From Solirubrobacteraceae bacterium (GTDB lineage Bacteria > Actinomycetota > Thermoleophilia > Solirubrobacterales > Solirubrobacteraceae), in contig JAEMSV010000157.1 in the NCBI GenBank assembly GCA_016462625.1, positions 1 to 7,003 on the forward strand: DNA of 7,003 nucleotides, read 5' to 3'. Made by a program: the position numbers and the translations under genes. The notes below the pieces were generated by a model, which was not told the DNA's origin, made no database searches, and saw only the letters and a list, made by a program, of their open reading frames with translations. Of this stretch, positions 1 to 4,906 are shown piece after piece. Numbering within the stretch: position 1 is the first letter of the stretch; every line of letters begins with the position of its first letter.

Positions 1-35
1 GGAGGGGGTGGGTCACGCGGCGATCCTTGCCGATC

Positions 36-76
36 CGGCTGACGTTTGTCGGCTCTGGACCGACTAACGTCAGCCG
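36..76. promoter_or_regulatory. 41-bp operator-like palindrome over the cupin promoter
   Basis: Arms at 36-52 and 60-76 are reverse complements over 17 positions with a single T/T mismatch (47/65), around a 7-nt centre. Each arm also holds its own small dyad, GAC-N4-GTC (41-50 and 62-71), with centres 21 bp apart, about two helical turns. The right arm contains TAACGT (65-70), a TANNNT -10 box lying 7 nt before the ATG at 78. If transcription starts at that ATG the palindrome is not transcribed, which favours a protein-binding site, such as two dimers of a TetR- or MarR-type regulator, over an RNA hairpin. The symmetry is seen directly; the regulator is unknown. Confidence 0.7.
65..70 (+). 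promoter_or_regulatory. Probable -10 box of a leaderless cupin-dehydrogenase transcript
   Basis: TAACGT fits TANNNT and ends 7 nt before the ATG at 78. No Shine-Dalgarno sequence lies between them, which is the pattern of leaderless actinobacterial genes. No convincing -35 box is seen at 16-18 bp. The box lies inside the right arm of the palindrome, so a bound regulator would block polymerase. Confidence 0.45.
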
Positions 77-77
77 C

Positions 78-656
78 ATGTCCGGGCCGACCGTGATTCC
101 GCCCGGTGGCGGCGAGGTCGTCGGCGACTCGCCGGACCGGCGGGTCGAGATCCTCTGCGACCACGAGCGGCTGCACGTGACCTGGTCGCGCTTCGCGGCG
201 GGCCGTGACGGCGCCGACCTGCACGTCCACCGCCACCACGCCGACCACTTCTATGTGCTCGACGGCGAGCTGACGATCCGCCTGGAGGATCGCGAGGTCG
301 CCGTGCCCGCCGGGACGTTCGCGCGCGTGCCGCCGATGGTCATCCACGGCTTCCGCAACGCCAGCGACGCCGACGTCCGGTACCTGAACCTGCATGCCCC
401 GGGCGAGCACTTCGCCCAGTTCATGCGCGGCCTGCGTGACGGCTTCCAGGTCCCGGAGTACGACCAGCACGACCCGCCGGACGAGGGGATCCGGCCTCCG
501 TCGGAGGCGTCGTTGACGAGCGGCGGCGGTGTGCTCTGCGACCACCCCGAGCTGACGGTCCAGGAGCTGGCGCTCGCTCCGGGCACCACGCTGACGGGGT
601 TCGACGCGTGCTTCGCCCTCGATGCCTCGCGCGTCCTCGCGCTTAGGTTCACGTAG
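78..656 (+). CDS. Cupin-domain protein, 192 aa
   Basis: A small single-cupin protein, probably cytoplasmic and metal-binding. Cupin motif 1 is at about residues 45-63, with His49, His51 and then Asp56 or His57 near the place where the classical motif has Glu, followed by YVLDGEL. Motif 2 is at about 79-94, with PPMVIH, His90 and Asn94. Residues 110-192 are not an obvious second cupin and carry no motif I recognise. The ATG at 78 is preferred to an in-frame TTG at 27, because the TTG would place the palindrome inside the coding region and has no ribosome site. The gene ends 10 nt before the acyl-CoA dehydrogenase, so the two are probably co-transcribed. Cupins beside such dehydrogenases may be dioxygenases, isomerases or sensors; the substrate cannot be told. 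Confidence 0.8.
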   Translation: MSGPTVIPPGGGEVVGDSPDRRVEILCDHERLHVTWSRFAAGRDGADLHVHRHHADHFYVLDGELTIRLEDREVAVPAGTFARVPPMVIHGFRNASDADVRYLNLHAPGEHFAQFMRGLRDGFQVPEYDQHDPPDEGIRPPSEASLTSGGGVLCDHPELTVQELALAPGTTLTGFDACFALDASRVLALRFT

Positions 657-666
657 GTTCGGGCGT

Positions 667-1875
667 ATGGACTTCGCCCACTCCGAGCGCGCGCAGGAGC
701 TGCTGGCGCGCCTGAAGGATTTCCACGACGAACGCCTCACGCCGGCCGAAGAGCCGTACCTGCGTGAGCTGATGAGCCGCGACGACCCGTGGGTCGTGCT
801 CCCGGTCATCGAGGAGCTGAAGGCCGAGGCGAAGGAGCGCGAGCTCTGGAACCTCTTCCTGCCCGGGAAGCTGAGCAACGTCGACTACGCGCCGCTGGCC
901 GAGCAGATGGGCCGCTCGATCATCGCGAGCGAGGTCTCGAACTGCAGCGCGCCCGACACGGGGAACATGGAGGTGCTGATCCACTTCGGCTCCGACGAGC
1001 AGAAGGACCGCTGGCTCACGCCGCTGCTGGAAGGGGAGATCCGCAGCGCGTTCTGCATGACCGAGCCCGACGTGGCGAGCAGCGACGCGACGAACATGGA
1101 GGCCACGGCGACGCTCGAGGGCGACGAGGTCGTCCTCAACGGCCGCAAGTGGTGGAGCACGGGCGTCGGGCACCCGAACTGCGAGGTGCTGATCTACATG
1201 GCGCTGACCGACCCGGAGGCCGACCGCTACCACCGGCATTCGATGGTGCTGGTTCCCCGTGACGCGCCTGGTGTCGAGGTCGAGCGGATGCTCCCGGCGA
1301 TGGGCTTCCACGACGCGCCCGGCGGCCACGGCGAGGTCTCGTTCACCGATGTGCGGCTCCCGCAGAGCGCGATCATCGGCGGCCCCGGCCAGGCGTTCAC
1401 GATCGCGCAGGCCCGGCTCGGGCCCGGCCGCGTCCACCACTGCATGCGGCTGATCGGGATGGCGGAGATGGCGCTGGAGCTCGCGTGCAAGCGGGGCACC
1501 AGCCGGTCCGCGTTCGGCAAGCCGCTGACCAATCTCGGCGGCAATCGGGAGCGGATCGCCGACGCGCGGATCGCGATCAACCAGGCGCGGCTGCTCGTCC
1601 TGCACGCCGCGTGGCTCATCGATCAGGACAGCCCGGAGCGGCTGAACGCGGTGAGTCAGATCAAGGTCGCGGTGCCGAACATGGCGCAGAACGTGGTCGA
1701 CATGGCGATCCAGCTGCACGGCGGCGGCGGACTGAGCGACGACTTCCCGCTCGCGGCGGCGTGGACGGTCGCGCGCTCGCTCCGGCTCGCCGACGGTCCC
1801 GACGAGGTGCACCGCGGGGTCATCGCGCGGCTGGAGCTGGCCCAGTACGGAGCGGGGAAGTGGAGCGGCGCCTAG
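667..1875 (+). CDS. Acyl-CoA dehydrogenase, ACAD10/11-like clade, 402 aa
   Basis: An FAD-dependent acyl-CoA dehydrogenase, full length for the family (about 400 aa), expected to form the alpha-beta double bond of an acyl-CoA in the cytoplasm and pass electrons to ETF. An N-terminal helical region is followed by the flavin/substrate signature FCMTEPDVASSD at 129-140, the middle beta domain at about 145-230, and a C-terminal helical domain with ARLGPGRVHHCMR (249-261), the FAD-dimer segment around SRSAFGKPL (279-287) and QLHGGGGLSDDFPLA (349-363). The C-terminal LRLADGPDEVH (372-382) is typical of ACAD10/11-like enzymes and puts Asp376 where medium-chain enzymes have the catalytic Glu of YEGT. 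ATG 667 is chosen because an upstream in-frame start (622) lies inside the cupin gene. There is no strong ribosome site, so translation may be coupled to the cupin. The true substrate, possibly branched or hydroxylated acyl-CoA, is inferred only. Confidence 0.93.
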   Translation: MDFAHSERAQELLARLKDFHDERLTPAEEPYLRELMSRDDPWVVLPVIEELKAEAKERELWNLFLPGKLSNVDYAPLAEQMGRSIIASEVSNCSAPDTGNMEVLIHFGSDEQKDRWLTPLLEGEIRSAFCMTEPDVASSDATNMEATATLEGDEVVLNGRKWWSTGVGHPNCEVLIYMALTDPEADRYHRHSMVLVPRDAPGVEVERMLPAMGFHDAPGGHGEVSFTDVRLPQSAIIGGPGQAFTIAQARLGPGRVHHCMRLIGMAEMALELACKRGTSRSAFGKPLTNLGGNRERIADARIAINQARLLVLHAAWLIDQDSPERLNAVSQIKVAVPNMAQNVVDMAIQLHGGGGLSDDFPLAAAWTVARSLRLADGPDEVHRGVIARLELAQYGAGKWSGA

Positions 1876-2069
1876 GAGCGCTGGCGCCAACTGAGGTAAG
1901 CGACCATCCCGATCCCGAACAGGATCGCGTAGGCGGCGTCCAGCGGGCCGTCACGGAACATGTGCAACGCCAGGAAGACGACCACGGTGATGAAGGCGAC
2001 GAGGACCAGCCCCCTCGCGATTGAGCGCACGACATGGTCCCGGCCGAACATTCGGGACAGCGTACGCAT
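1872..2069 (-). CDS. Small two-helix membrane protein, 65 aa
   Basis: A short hydrophobic protein with two likely transmembrane segments at about residues 19-37 and 43-60, a basic N-terminus and a basic C-terminal WRQRS. No known family is recognised. The ATG at 2069 is used; a GTG two codons upstream (2075) is equally possible, and neither has a clear ribosome site. The gene begins 24 nt after the end of the GNAT acetyltransferase gene on the same strand, so it may be the last gene of the toxin-antitoxin operon. Its stop overlaps the acyl-CoA dehydrogenase stop within one CTAG (1872-1875). The clean hydrophobic pattern and the tight fit between neighbours support a real gene, but the length makes it uncertain. 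Confidence 0.6.
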   Translation of the reverse strand: MRTLSRMFGRDHVVRSIARGLVLVAFITVVVFLALHMFRDGPLDAAYAILFGIGMVAYLSWRQRS

Positions 2070-2093
2070 CCGCACGCCCCGGATGCGATCGGT

Positions 2094-2615
2094 CTACGAC
2101 GGAGGGTGGAGGTCGTAGCGCATGCTGATCGCGCCACTGGCTTCTGTGCGGCTCTTCTCGTACGCGGAGTTGTTGTCAACCCAGCCTCGCGCGGTGTACC
2201 AGTCGTGCCGATGGGGGTTGGCATCTGCAACGAGGTAGCGGATGGGGACGACCTCGCCCATATTCAGCGCTAGCCCGGCGACGTACTCGAGGAGCGCAGC
2301 ACCGTAACCGCGTCGCTGAAACCGGACATCGACGCCGATCATGGCGAGGCGGAGGGCACCGAAGTCGCGCCAGGCCAGGTCGTGGAGCTTCTTCTCGCCG
2401 GTGCTGAGTCGCATCTGGCTCAGCACGAGGGCGGCGTACCCGGCAAGTGTCCCGTTCTCGGCCAACACGTAGGTGGCTCCGATGTGGCTCGCGGCGGCGC
2501 TCTCCGGTTGGTCGCCGTGGAGATAGTTGTTGACGACCGACTCGCCGCAGTCGAACGCGGCGAGTCTCTGTTTCACGCCGTCAGAGAACGGCGCGCGTAG
2601 CGCCCGGAACTCCAC
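2094..2615 (-). CDS. TacT-like GNAT acetyltransferase, probable toxin, 173 aa
   Basis: A GNAT-fold N-acetyltransferase of the toxin type that uses acetyl-CoA to acetylate the amino group of aminoacyl-tRNA and so blocks translation. Visible signs are the N-terminal FDCG (21-24) followed by NNYL, usual in TacT/AtaT-like proteins; the acetyl-CoA pyrophosphate loop QRRGYG (100-105, Q-x-x-G-x-G) after the strand AMIGVDV; and WYTARGW (139-145), with Tyr140 in the place of the catalytic tyrosine. Length is normal for the family. The start is GTG at 2615, preceded by GAGGG (2623-2627) at 7 nt. The upstream gene ends 15 nt before and resembles part of a TacA antitoxin, which supports the toxin reading. 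Codons look less GC-biased than in the flanking genes, consistent with recent acquisition. It could instead be an ordinary GNAT enzyme; the family-level call is firm, the toxin role likely. Confidence 0.82.
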   Translation of the reverse strand: MEFRALRAPFSDGVKQRLAAFDCGESVVNNYLHGDQPESAAASHIGATYVLAENGTLAGYAALVLSQMRLSTGEKKLHDLAWRDFGALRLAMIGVDVRFQRRGYGAALLEYVAGLALNMGEVVPIRYLVADANPHRHDWYTARGWVDNNSAYEKSRTEASGAISMRYDLHPPS

Positions 2616-2630
2616 GCAAGGGCCCTCGCG

Positions 2631-2816
2631 CTAGTCGAACAACGCGTTGGCGGGCTCGGACGAGTAGGCGGCGTCGAACGCCTTGACGGCGCTCTCGACG
2701 CGAGCAGCCTGCTCTGGGTTCGGCTCGTCCATGGTCGCGGCGAAGCGCTCGGCATCCGCCCCGGTGAATACCACGGGATCCGAGTGCAGCTGCTCGATGG
2801 TGGACTTCAGAGCCAT
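2631..2816 (-). CDS. Short antitoxin-like protein resembling the TacA/DUF1778 C-terminus, 61 aa
   Basis: Residues 15-51 (VVFTGADAERFAATMDEP and onward) match in pattern the C-terminal, toxin-neutralising part of TacA/DUF1778 antitoxins: a hydrophobic strand, an acidic/aromatic helix with an F-x-x-x-x-D-x-P shape, then a charged helix. Those antitoxins are about 90 aa and begin with a ribbon-helix-helix DNA-binding domain, of which nothing is present here; only 14 residues precede the match. The 102 nt between this start and the previous gene are too short to hold the missing domain, and no frame there shows it. The ATG at 2816 follows a TACACT box by 6 nt, suggesting a leaderless transcript. 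The GNAT toxin-like gene follows after 15 nt. I infer it binds and inhibits that enzyme; how the operon would be autoregulated is unclear. Confidence 0.65.
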   Translation of the reverse strand: MALKSTIEQLHSDPVVFTGADAERFAATMDEPNPEQAARVESAVKAFDAAYSSEPANALFD

Positions 2817-2822
2817 AGCGAA

Positions 2823-2828
2823 AGTGTA
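2823..2828 (-). promoter_or_regulatory. Probable -10 box of the antitoxin-GNAT operon
   Basis: Read on the minus strand this is TACACT, ending 6 nt before the ATG at 2816 with no ribosome binding site between, as expected for a leaderless start. A -35 match at 17 bp is poor. Another -10-like GATACT lies further upstream on the minus strand, so the exact start is uncertain. Confidence 0.35.
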
Positions 2829-2861
2829 CGCAGAGTGCCTTTGCGCACGGCCAGTATCGGA

Positions 2862-2884
2862 CAAAATGGGCTTGCGATAAAGCC
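2862..2884 (-). terminator. Weak terminator-like hairpin after the release-factor homologue
   Basis: On the minus strand GGCTT-TATCGC-AAGCC (2884-2869) forms a 5-bp stem and is followed by CATTTTG, a short T run. It lies 35-57 nt past the stop codon at 2919. A second imperfect dyad (CCGGT 2887-2891 with ACCGG 2905-2909) sits between. The stem is short and the T run brief. The same inverted repeat could instead be an operator for the antitoxin operon. Confidence 0.3.
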
Positions 2885-2918
2885 ATCCGGTCAGGCCTGG
2901 CCGCACCGGTCTCAGCCG

Positions 2919-4085
2919 CTAGTACCGCAGCGTCGCCACGATCCCGCCGGCGGCGTCCAGCTCGTCGCTGTCCCGCAGCGCCGACACCAGCGCGTCGGTC
3001 TCCACGGCGCGCTCAACCGCCCGCTCGACCACGAGGTCTGACGGCGGCTCGTCGAAGGCGGCGAACGCCGGCGGCGACAGCGCCTCGGCGTCGAGGATGA
3101 TCGACGGGTCGTAGACGAGGTGGGCGACCTGTCCGGCGACGAGCGCGTCGGCGACCTCCGCCGTCCCGAGGGCGCCGGCCCCGCCGGCCCCCGCGCGGTC
3201 CACGGCGTCGCGCATGACCGACAGCGCCTCGACCTCCCAGGCGCTGTCGAGCACCGGCTCGAGGTGGTCGGCCACCGACGCGGCGTCGAGTGGCGTGAGC
3301 TGCGCCTCCACCTCCGCGGCGATACGGGCGCGGGTCGGGATCGGCAGCGCCTCCACGAACGGGTCGCCGGTCTTCGGCGCGGCCGCCACCAGCAGGCGCT
3401 CCCAGCCCAGGTCGTCCAGTCGCCGGGCGACGTCCTCCGCCGCGCCGCCGAGGAACCGCCGGCGGTGGTCCTCCAGGCGGTTGACGAAGCCGTCGACGTG
3501 GCCGACGGTCTGCCCGCCGCGCCCGGGGTTCGCGTGCGCGTACGTCTCGCGGCGGCTCCAGTCGCCGGTCTCCATGACGTAGTGCGAGTTCTCCGGCTCG
3601 GTGATGACGCCGCCCTCCCAGTGCAGAAGCCGGACCTCGTCGCCGTCGACCAGGACGATGCCCGTCGGCCGTCCGCGATCGACGATGTCGACGAGCGGCG
3701 AGATGAACGGGTGGCGGTCCCAGCGCACGACGTCGTCGCGGATCGGCAGCTGCGAGGGCATCCGCAAGTCGAGCTGGCCGTCGCCGCTGATGAAGACCGA
3801 GAGGCTGCGGGCGCGCTCCTCCGCGGGCAGCGCGGGGAGCTCTTCGTCGAGGCGCTCGGCGAGCTCGCGGAGGGCGAGCCGGTCGTCGCGGTTGCCGCTC
3901 TCGCCGAGTGACGACTGCAGCTCACGCAGCCCGTTGCGCAGCGCGATGTGCCATGCCGGCTGATGCCGCGTGTTCGCCGGGTCACGCGGATCCGTGCGCA
4001 GGTGGGCGCTCAGGACGGGTGTCTCGTGCGCGGTCGTGGCGAGGTCGGCGATCAGGTCGGCATTCGGCGGGGACACGACGGGCAT
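2919..4085 (-). CDS. Bacterial eRF1-like release factor homologue (baeRF/VLRF1-like), 388 aa
   Basis: Resembles bacterial archaeo-eukaryotic release factor proteins, relatives of eRF1/Pelota/Vms1 that are thought to free nascent chains from tRNA on stalled ribosomes. The N-terminal 1-100 is helical and acidic, ending in the strand SLSVFISGDGQ. An eRF1 domain-2-like core follows, with GIVLVDGDEVRLLHWEGG (142-159), then GRGGQ at 188-192 and a long charged helix (about 198-224), the same order as the GGQ loop and helix of eRF1. The C-terminal part (about 225-330), with LLVAAAPK and GTAEVADALVAGQVAHLVYD, looks like the eRF1 domain-3/L7Ae-like fold. ATG 4085 is preferred because AGGAG (4091-4095) lies 5 nt upstream; the open frame continues to 4817 but only as antisense to the TetR gene. 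It stands alone on its strand, divergent from that gene. The family call is from pattern memory; peptide-release activity is inferred from GGQ. Confidence 0.78.
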   Translation of the reverse strand: MPVVSPPNADLIADLATTAHETPVLSAHLRTDPRDPANTRHQPAWHIALRNGLRELQSSLGESGNRDDRLALRELAERLDEELPALPAEERARSLSVFISGDGQLDLRMPSQLPIRDDVVRWDRHPFISPLVDIVDRGRPTGIVLVDGDEVRLLHWEGGVITEPENSHYVMETGDWSRRETYAHANPGRGGQTVGHVDGFVNRLEDHRRRFLGGAAEDVARRLDDLGWERLLVAAAPKTGDPFVEALPIPTRARIAAEVEAQLTPLDAASVADHLEPVLDSAWEVEALSVMRDAVDRAGAGGAGALGTAEVADALVAGQVAHLVYDPSIILDAEALSPPAFAAFDEPPSDLVVERAVERAVETDALVSALRDSDELDAAGGIVATLRY

Positions 4086-4124
4086 GCTTGCTCCTGGGTT
4101 CGGCTCCTGCTCTTCGTGGTGCCC

Positions 4125-4140
4125 GCGCGCCTTGGCGCGC
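4125..4140. promoter_or_regulatory. 7-2-7 inverted repeat between divergent genes
   Basis: GCGCGCC-TT-GGCGCGC is a perfect 7-bp inverted repeat with a 2-bp centre, placed between the release-factor homologue (start 4085) and the TetR gene (start 4188). Its size and spacing equal those of the palindrome at 4809-4824, but the sequence differs and is pure G/C at the arms, so chance is possible in this composition. If functional it could be an autoregulatory TetR site controlling both genes. Confidence 0.3.
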
Positions 4141-4174
4141 AACCGCGACACGGCGCCGCCGCATGCACCTGATT

Positions 4175-4180
4175 TAGTGT
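4175..4180 (+). promoter_or_regulatory. Probable -10 box of a leaderless TetR gene
   Basis: TAGTGT fits TANNNT, lies 7 nt before the ATG at 4188 and sits in a short AT-richer patch (GATTTAGTGT). No ribosome binding site precedes the ATG. No good -35 box is seen. Confidence 0.45.
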
Positions 4181-4187
4181 CGCCACG

Positions 4188-4808
4188 ATGTCGCGCCGCG
4201 CCGCCAAGTCGCCCCGAGGCACCAAGCGGCGCCAGGAGCTCGTCGACACCGCCTTCGCGGTGTTCGTGGAGAAGGGCTACGCCGCCACGAGCGTCGGCGA
4301 CATCACGTCTCGGCTCGGGCTGACCCACGGCGCGTTCTACCGCTACTTCGACAGCAAGCGGGAGATCCTCGACGAGGTCATCGACGACGGCCTGCAGCGC
4401 TTCATGAGCGCGGTCGAGGCCGAGGAGGTGCCTGAGGTGATCCCGTCGGCCGAGGCGTTCCTGGAGGCGTACCGCGAGAACGCGACGCGCGTCTTCGATC
4501 TCGTCGGCGAGGAGCCTGGCCTGGCCCGGCTGATCATGCTCGAGGCGACGTCGGTGGACATCGAGCTCACCGAGCGGCTGCTCGGGCTCCTGGACCTGAT
4601 GTCCGCGCTCACGACGCCCGTCCTCGAACAGGCCGTCCGCGACGGGGTGCTGCGCGAGGACCTCAACACGCAGGTCCTCGCCGACGCGATGGCCGGGATC
4701 ATGCTCCCCGGCCTCGTCATGGCGTTCCGCGGTCAGCTCGACGAGGAGGCCCGCGAGACGCAGGTCGAGACGCTCGTGGAGGTGATCGCCACGGGCATCG
4801 CCGACTGA
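4188..4808 (+). CDS. TetR/AcrR-family transcriptional regulator, 206 aa
   Basis: A one-component repressor of normal TetR length. A basic N-terminal arm (1-14) leads into the helix-turn-helix domain at about 15-62, with the family signature EKGYAATSVGDI and the recognition helix segment THGAFYRYFDSKREIL (47-62). The rest is an all-helical ligand-binding and dimer domain with EEPGLARLIMLEATS (108-122) near its middle. It is clearly related to the second TetR gene in the window (6388-7003), with shared FYRYF.SKREILD, EPGL.RL, TSVD and a C-terminal GIA. ATG 4188 probably begins a leaderless message. The gene ends exactly where a TetR-type palindrome begins (4809), and the secreted-protein gene follows, so that promoter is the best target candidate. 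The ligand is unknown. Confidence 0.93.
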   Translation: MSRRAAKSPRGTKRRQELVDTAFAVFVEKGYAATSVGDITSRLGLTHGAFYRYFDSKREILDEVIDDGLQRFMSAVEAEEVPEVIPSAEAFLEAYRENATRVFDLVGEEPGLARLIMLEATSVDIELTERLLGLLDLMSALTTPVLEQAVRDGVLREDLNTQVLADAMAGIMLPGLVMAFRGQLDEEARETQVETLVEVIATGIAD

Positions 4809-4824
4809 AAGTGACACGTCACTT
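4809..4824. promoter_or_regulatory. TetR-type operator candidate before the secreted-protein gene
   Basis: AAGTGAC-AC-GTCACTT is a perfect 7-bp inverted repeat with a 2-bp centre, a size typical of sites bound by one TetR dimer. Its right arm overlaps the first two bases of the -35 box at 4823-4828, so occupancy should repress. It directly follows the stop codon of the TetR gene. Either of the two paralogous TetR proteins in the window could bind it. Confidence 0.65.
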
Positions 4825-4851
4825 GCTTAATGGTCCCAGGCGGATTACCTT
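4823..4851 (+). promoter_or_regulatory. Promoter of the secreted-protein gene
   Basis: TTGCTT (4823-4828) and TACCTT (4846-4851) are separated by 17 bp, close to the housekeeping sigma consensus and the best -35/-10 pair seen in the window. Transcription would start near 4858, giving a leader of about 49 nt before the ATG at 4907. The gene can therefore be expressed separately from the upstream TetR gene. Confidence 0.6.
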
Positions 4852-4892
4852 GCCGCGAGCACGCGCCCGGAGGAGGCGCTGCGTCTCAACGC

Positions 4893-4899
4893 GGAGGAG
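4893..4899 (+). promoter_or_regulatory. Strong ribosome binding site that fixes the start at 4907
   Basis: GGAGGAG lies 7 nt before ATG 4907. It decides the start against an in-frame GTG at 4811, which lies inside the operator and upstream of the promoter's -10 box. Confidence 0.8.
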
Positions 4900-4906
4900 A
4901 GAAACC

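Noticed and set aside
27..77. TTG start of the cupin gene at 27
   Set aside because: It would turn the palindrome into coding sequence, has no ribosome site, and the added residues have no cupin similarity.
622..666. Earlier start of the acyl-CoA dehydrogenase inside the cupin gene
   Set aside because: The extra 15 residues are Arg/Ser-rich overlap of the cupin coding end; ATG 667 matches the usual N-terminus length.
1867..1888. GGCGCC repeat pair around the convergent stops as a terminator
   Set aside because: Each hexamer is self-complementary and the stem is only 6 bp with a 10-nt loop; likely chance in this composition.
649..1890. Long minus-strand open frame (413 codons) opposite the acyl-CoA dehydrogenase
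   Set aside because: Its product is Arg/His/Pro-rich with no motif, as expected for antisense of a high-GC gene; the plus strand carries a clear enzyme family.
3120..3911. Plus-strand open frame (263 codons) opposite the release-factor homologue
   Set aside because: Repetitive Arg/Val/Ala-rich product without motifs; a shadow of the minus-strand gene.
4086..4817. Upstream extension of the release-factor homologue to 4817
   Set aside because: The extra 244 residues are antisense to the TetR gene and look low-complexity; ATG 4085 has AGGAG at the right distance.
4811..4906. GTG start at 4811 for the secreted protein
   Set aside because: It would put 32 Arg-rich residues before a normal signal peptide and overlaps the operator and promoter; ATG 4907 has a strong ribosome site.
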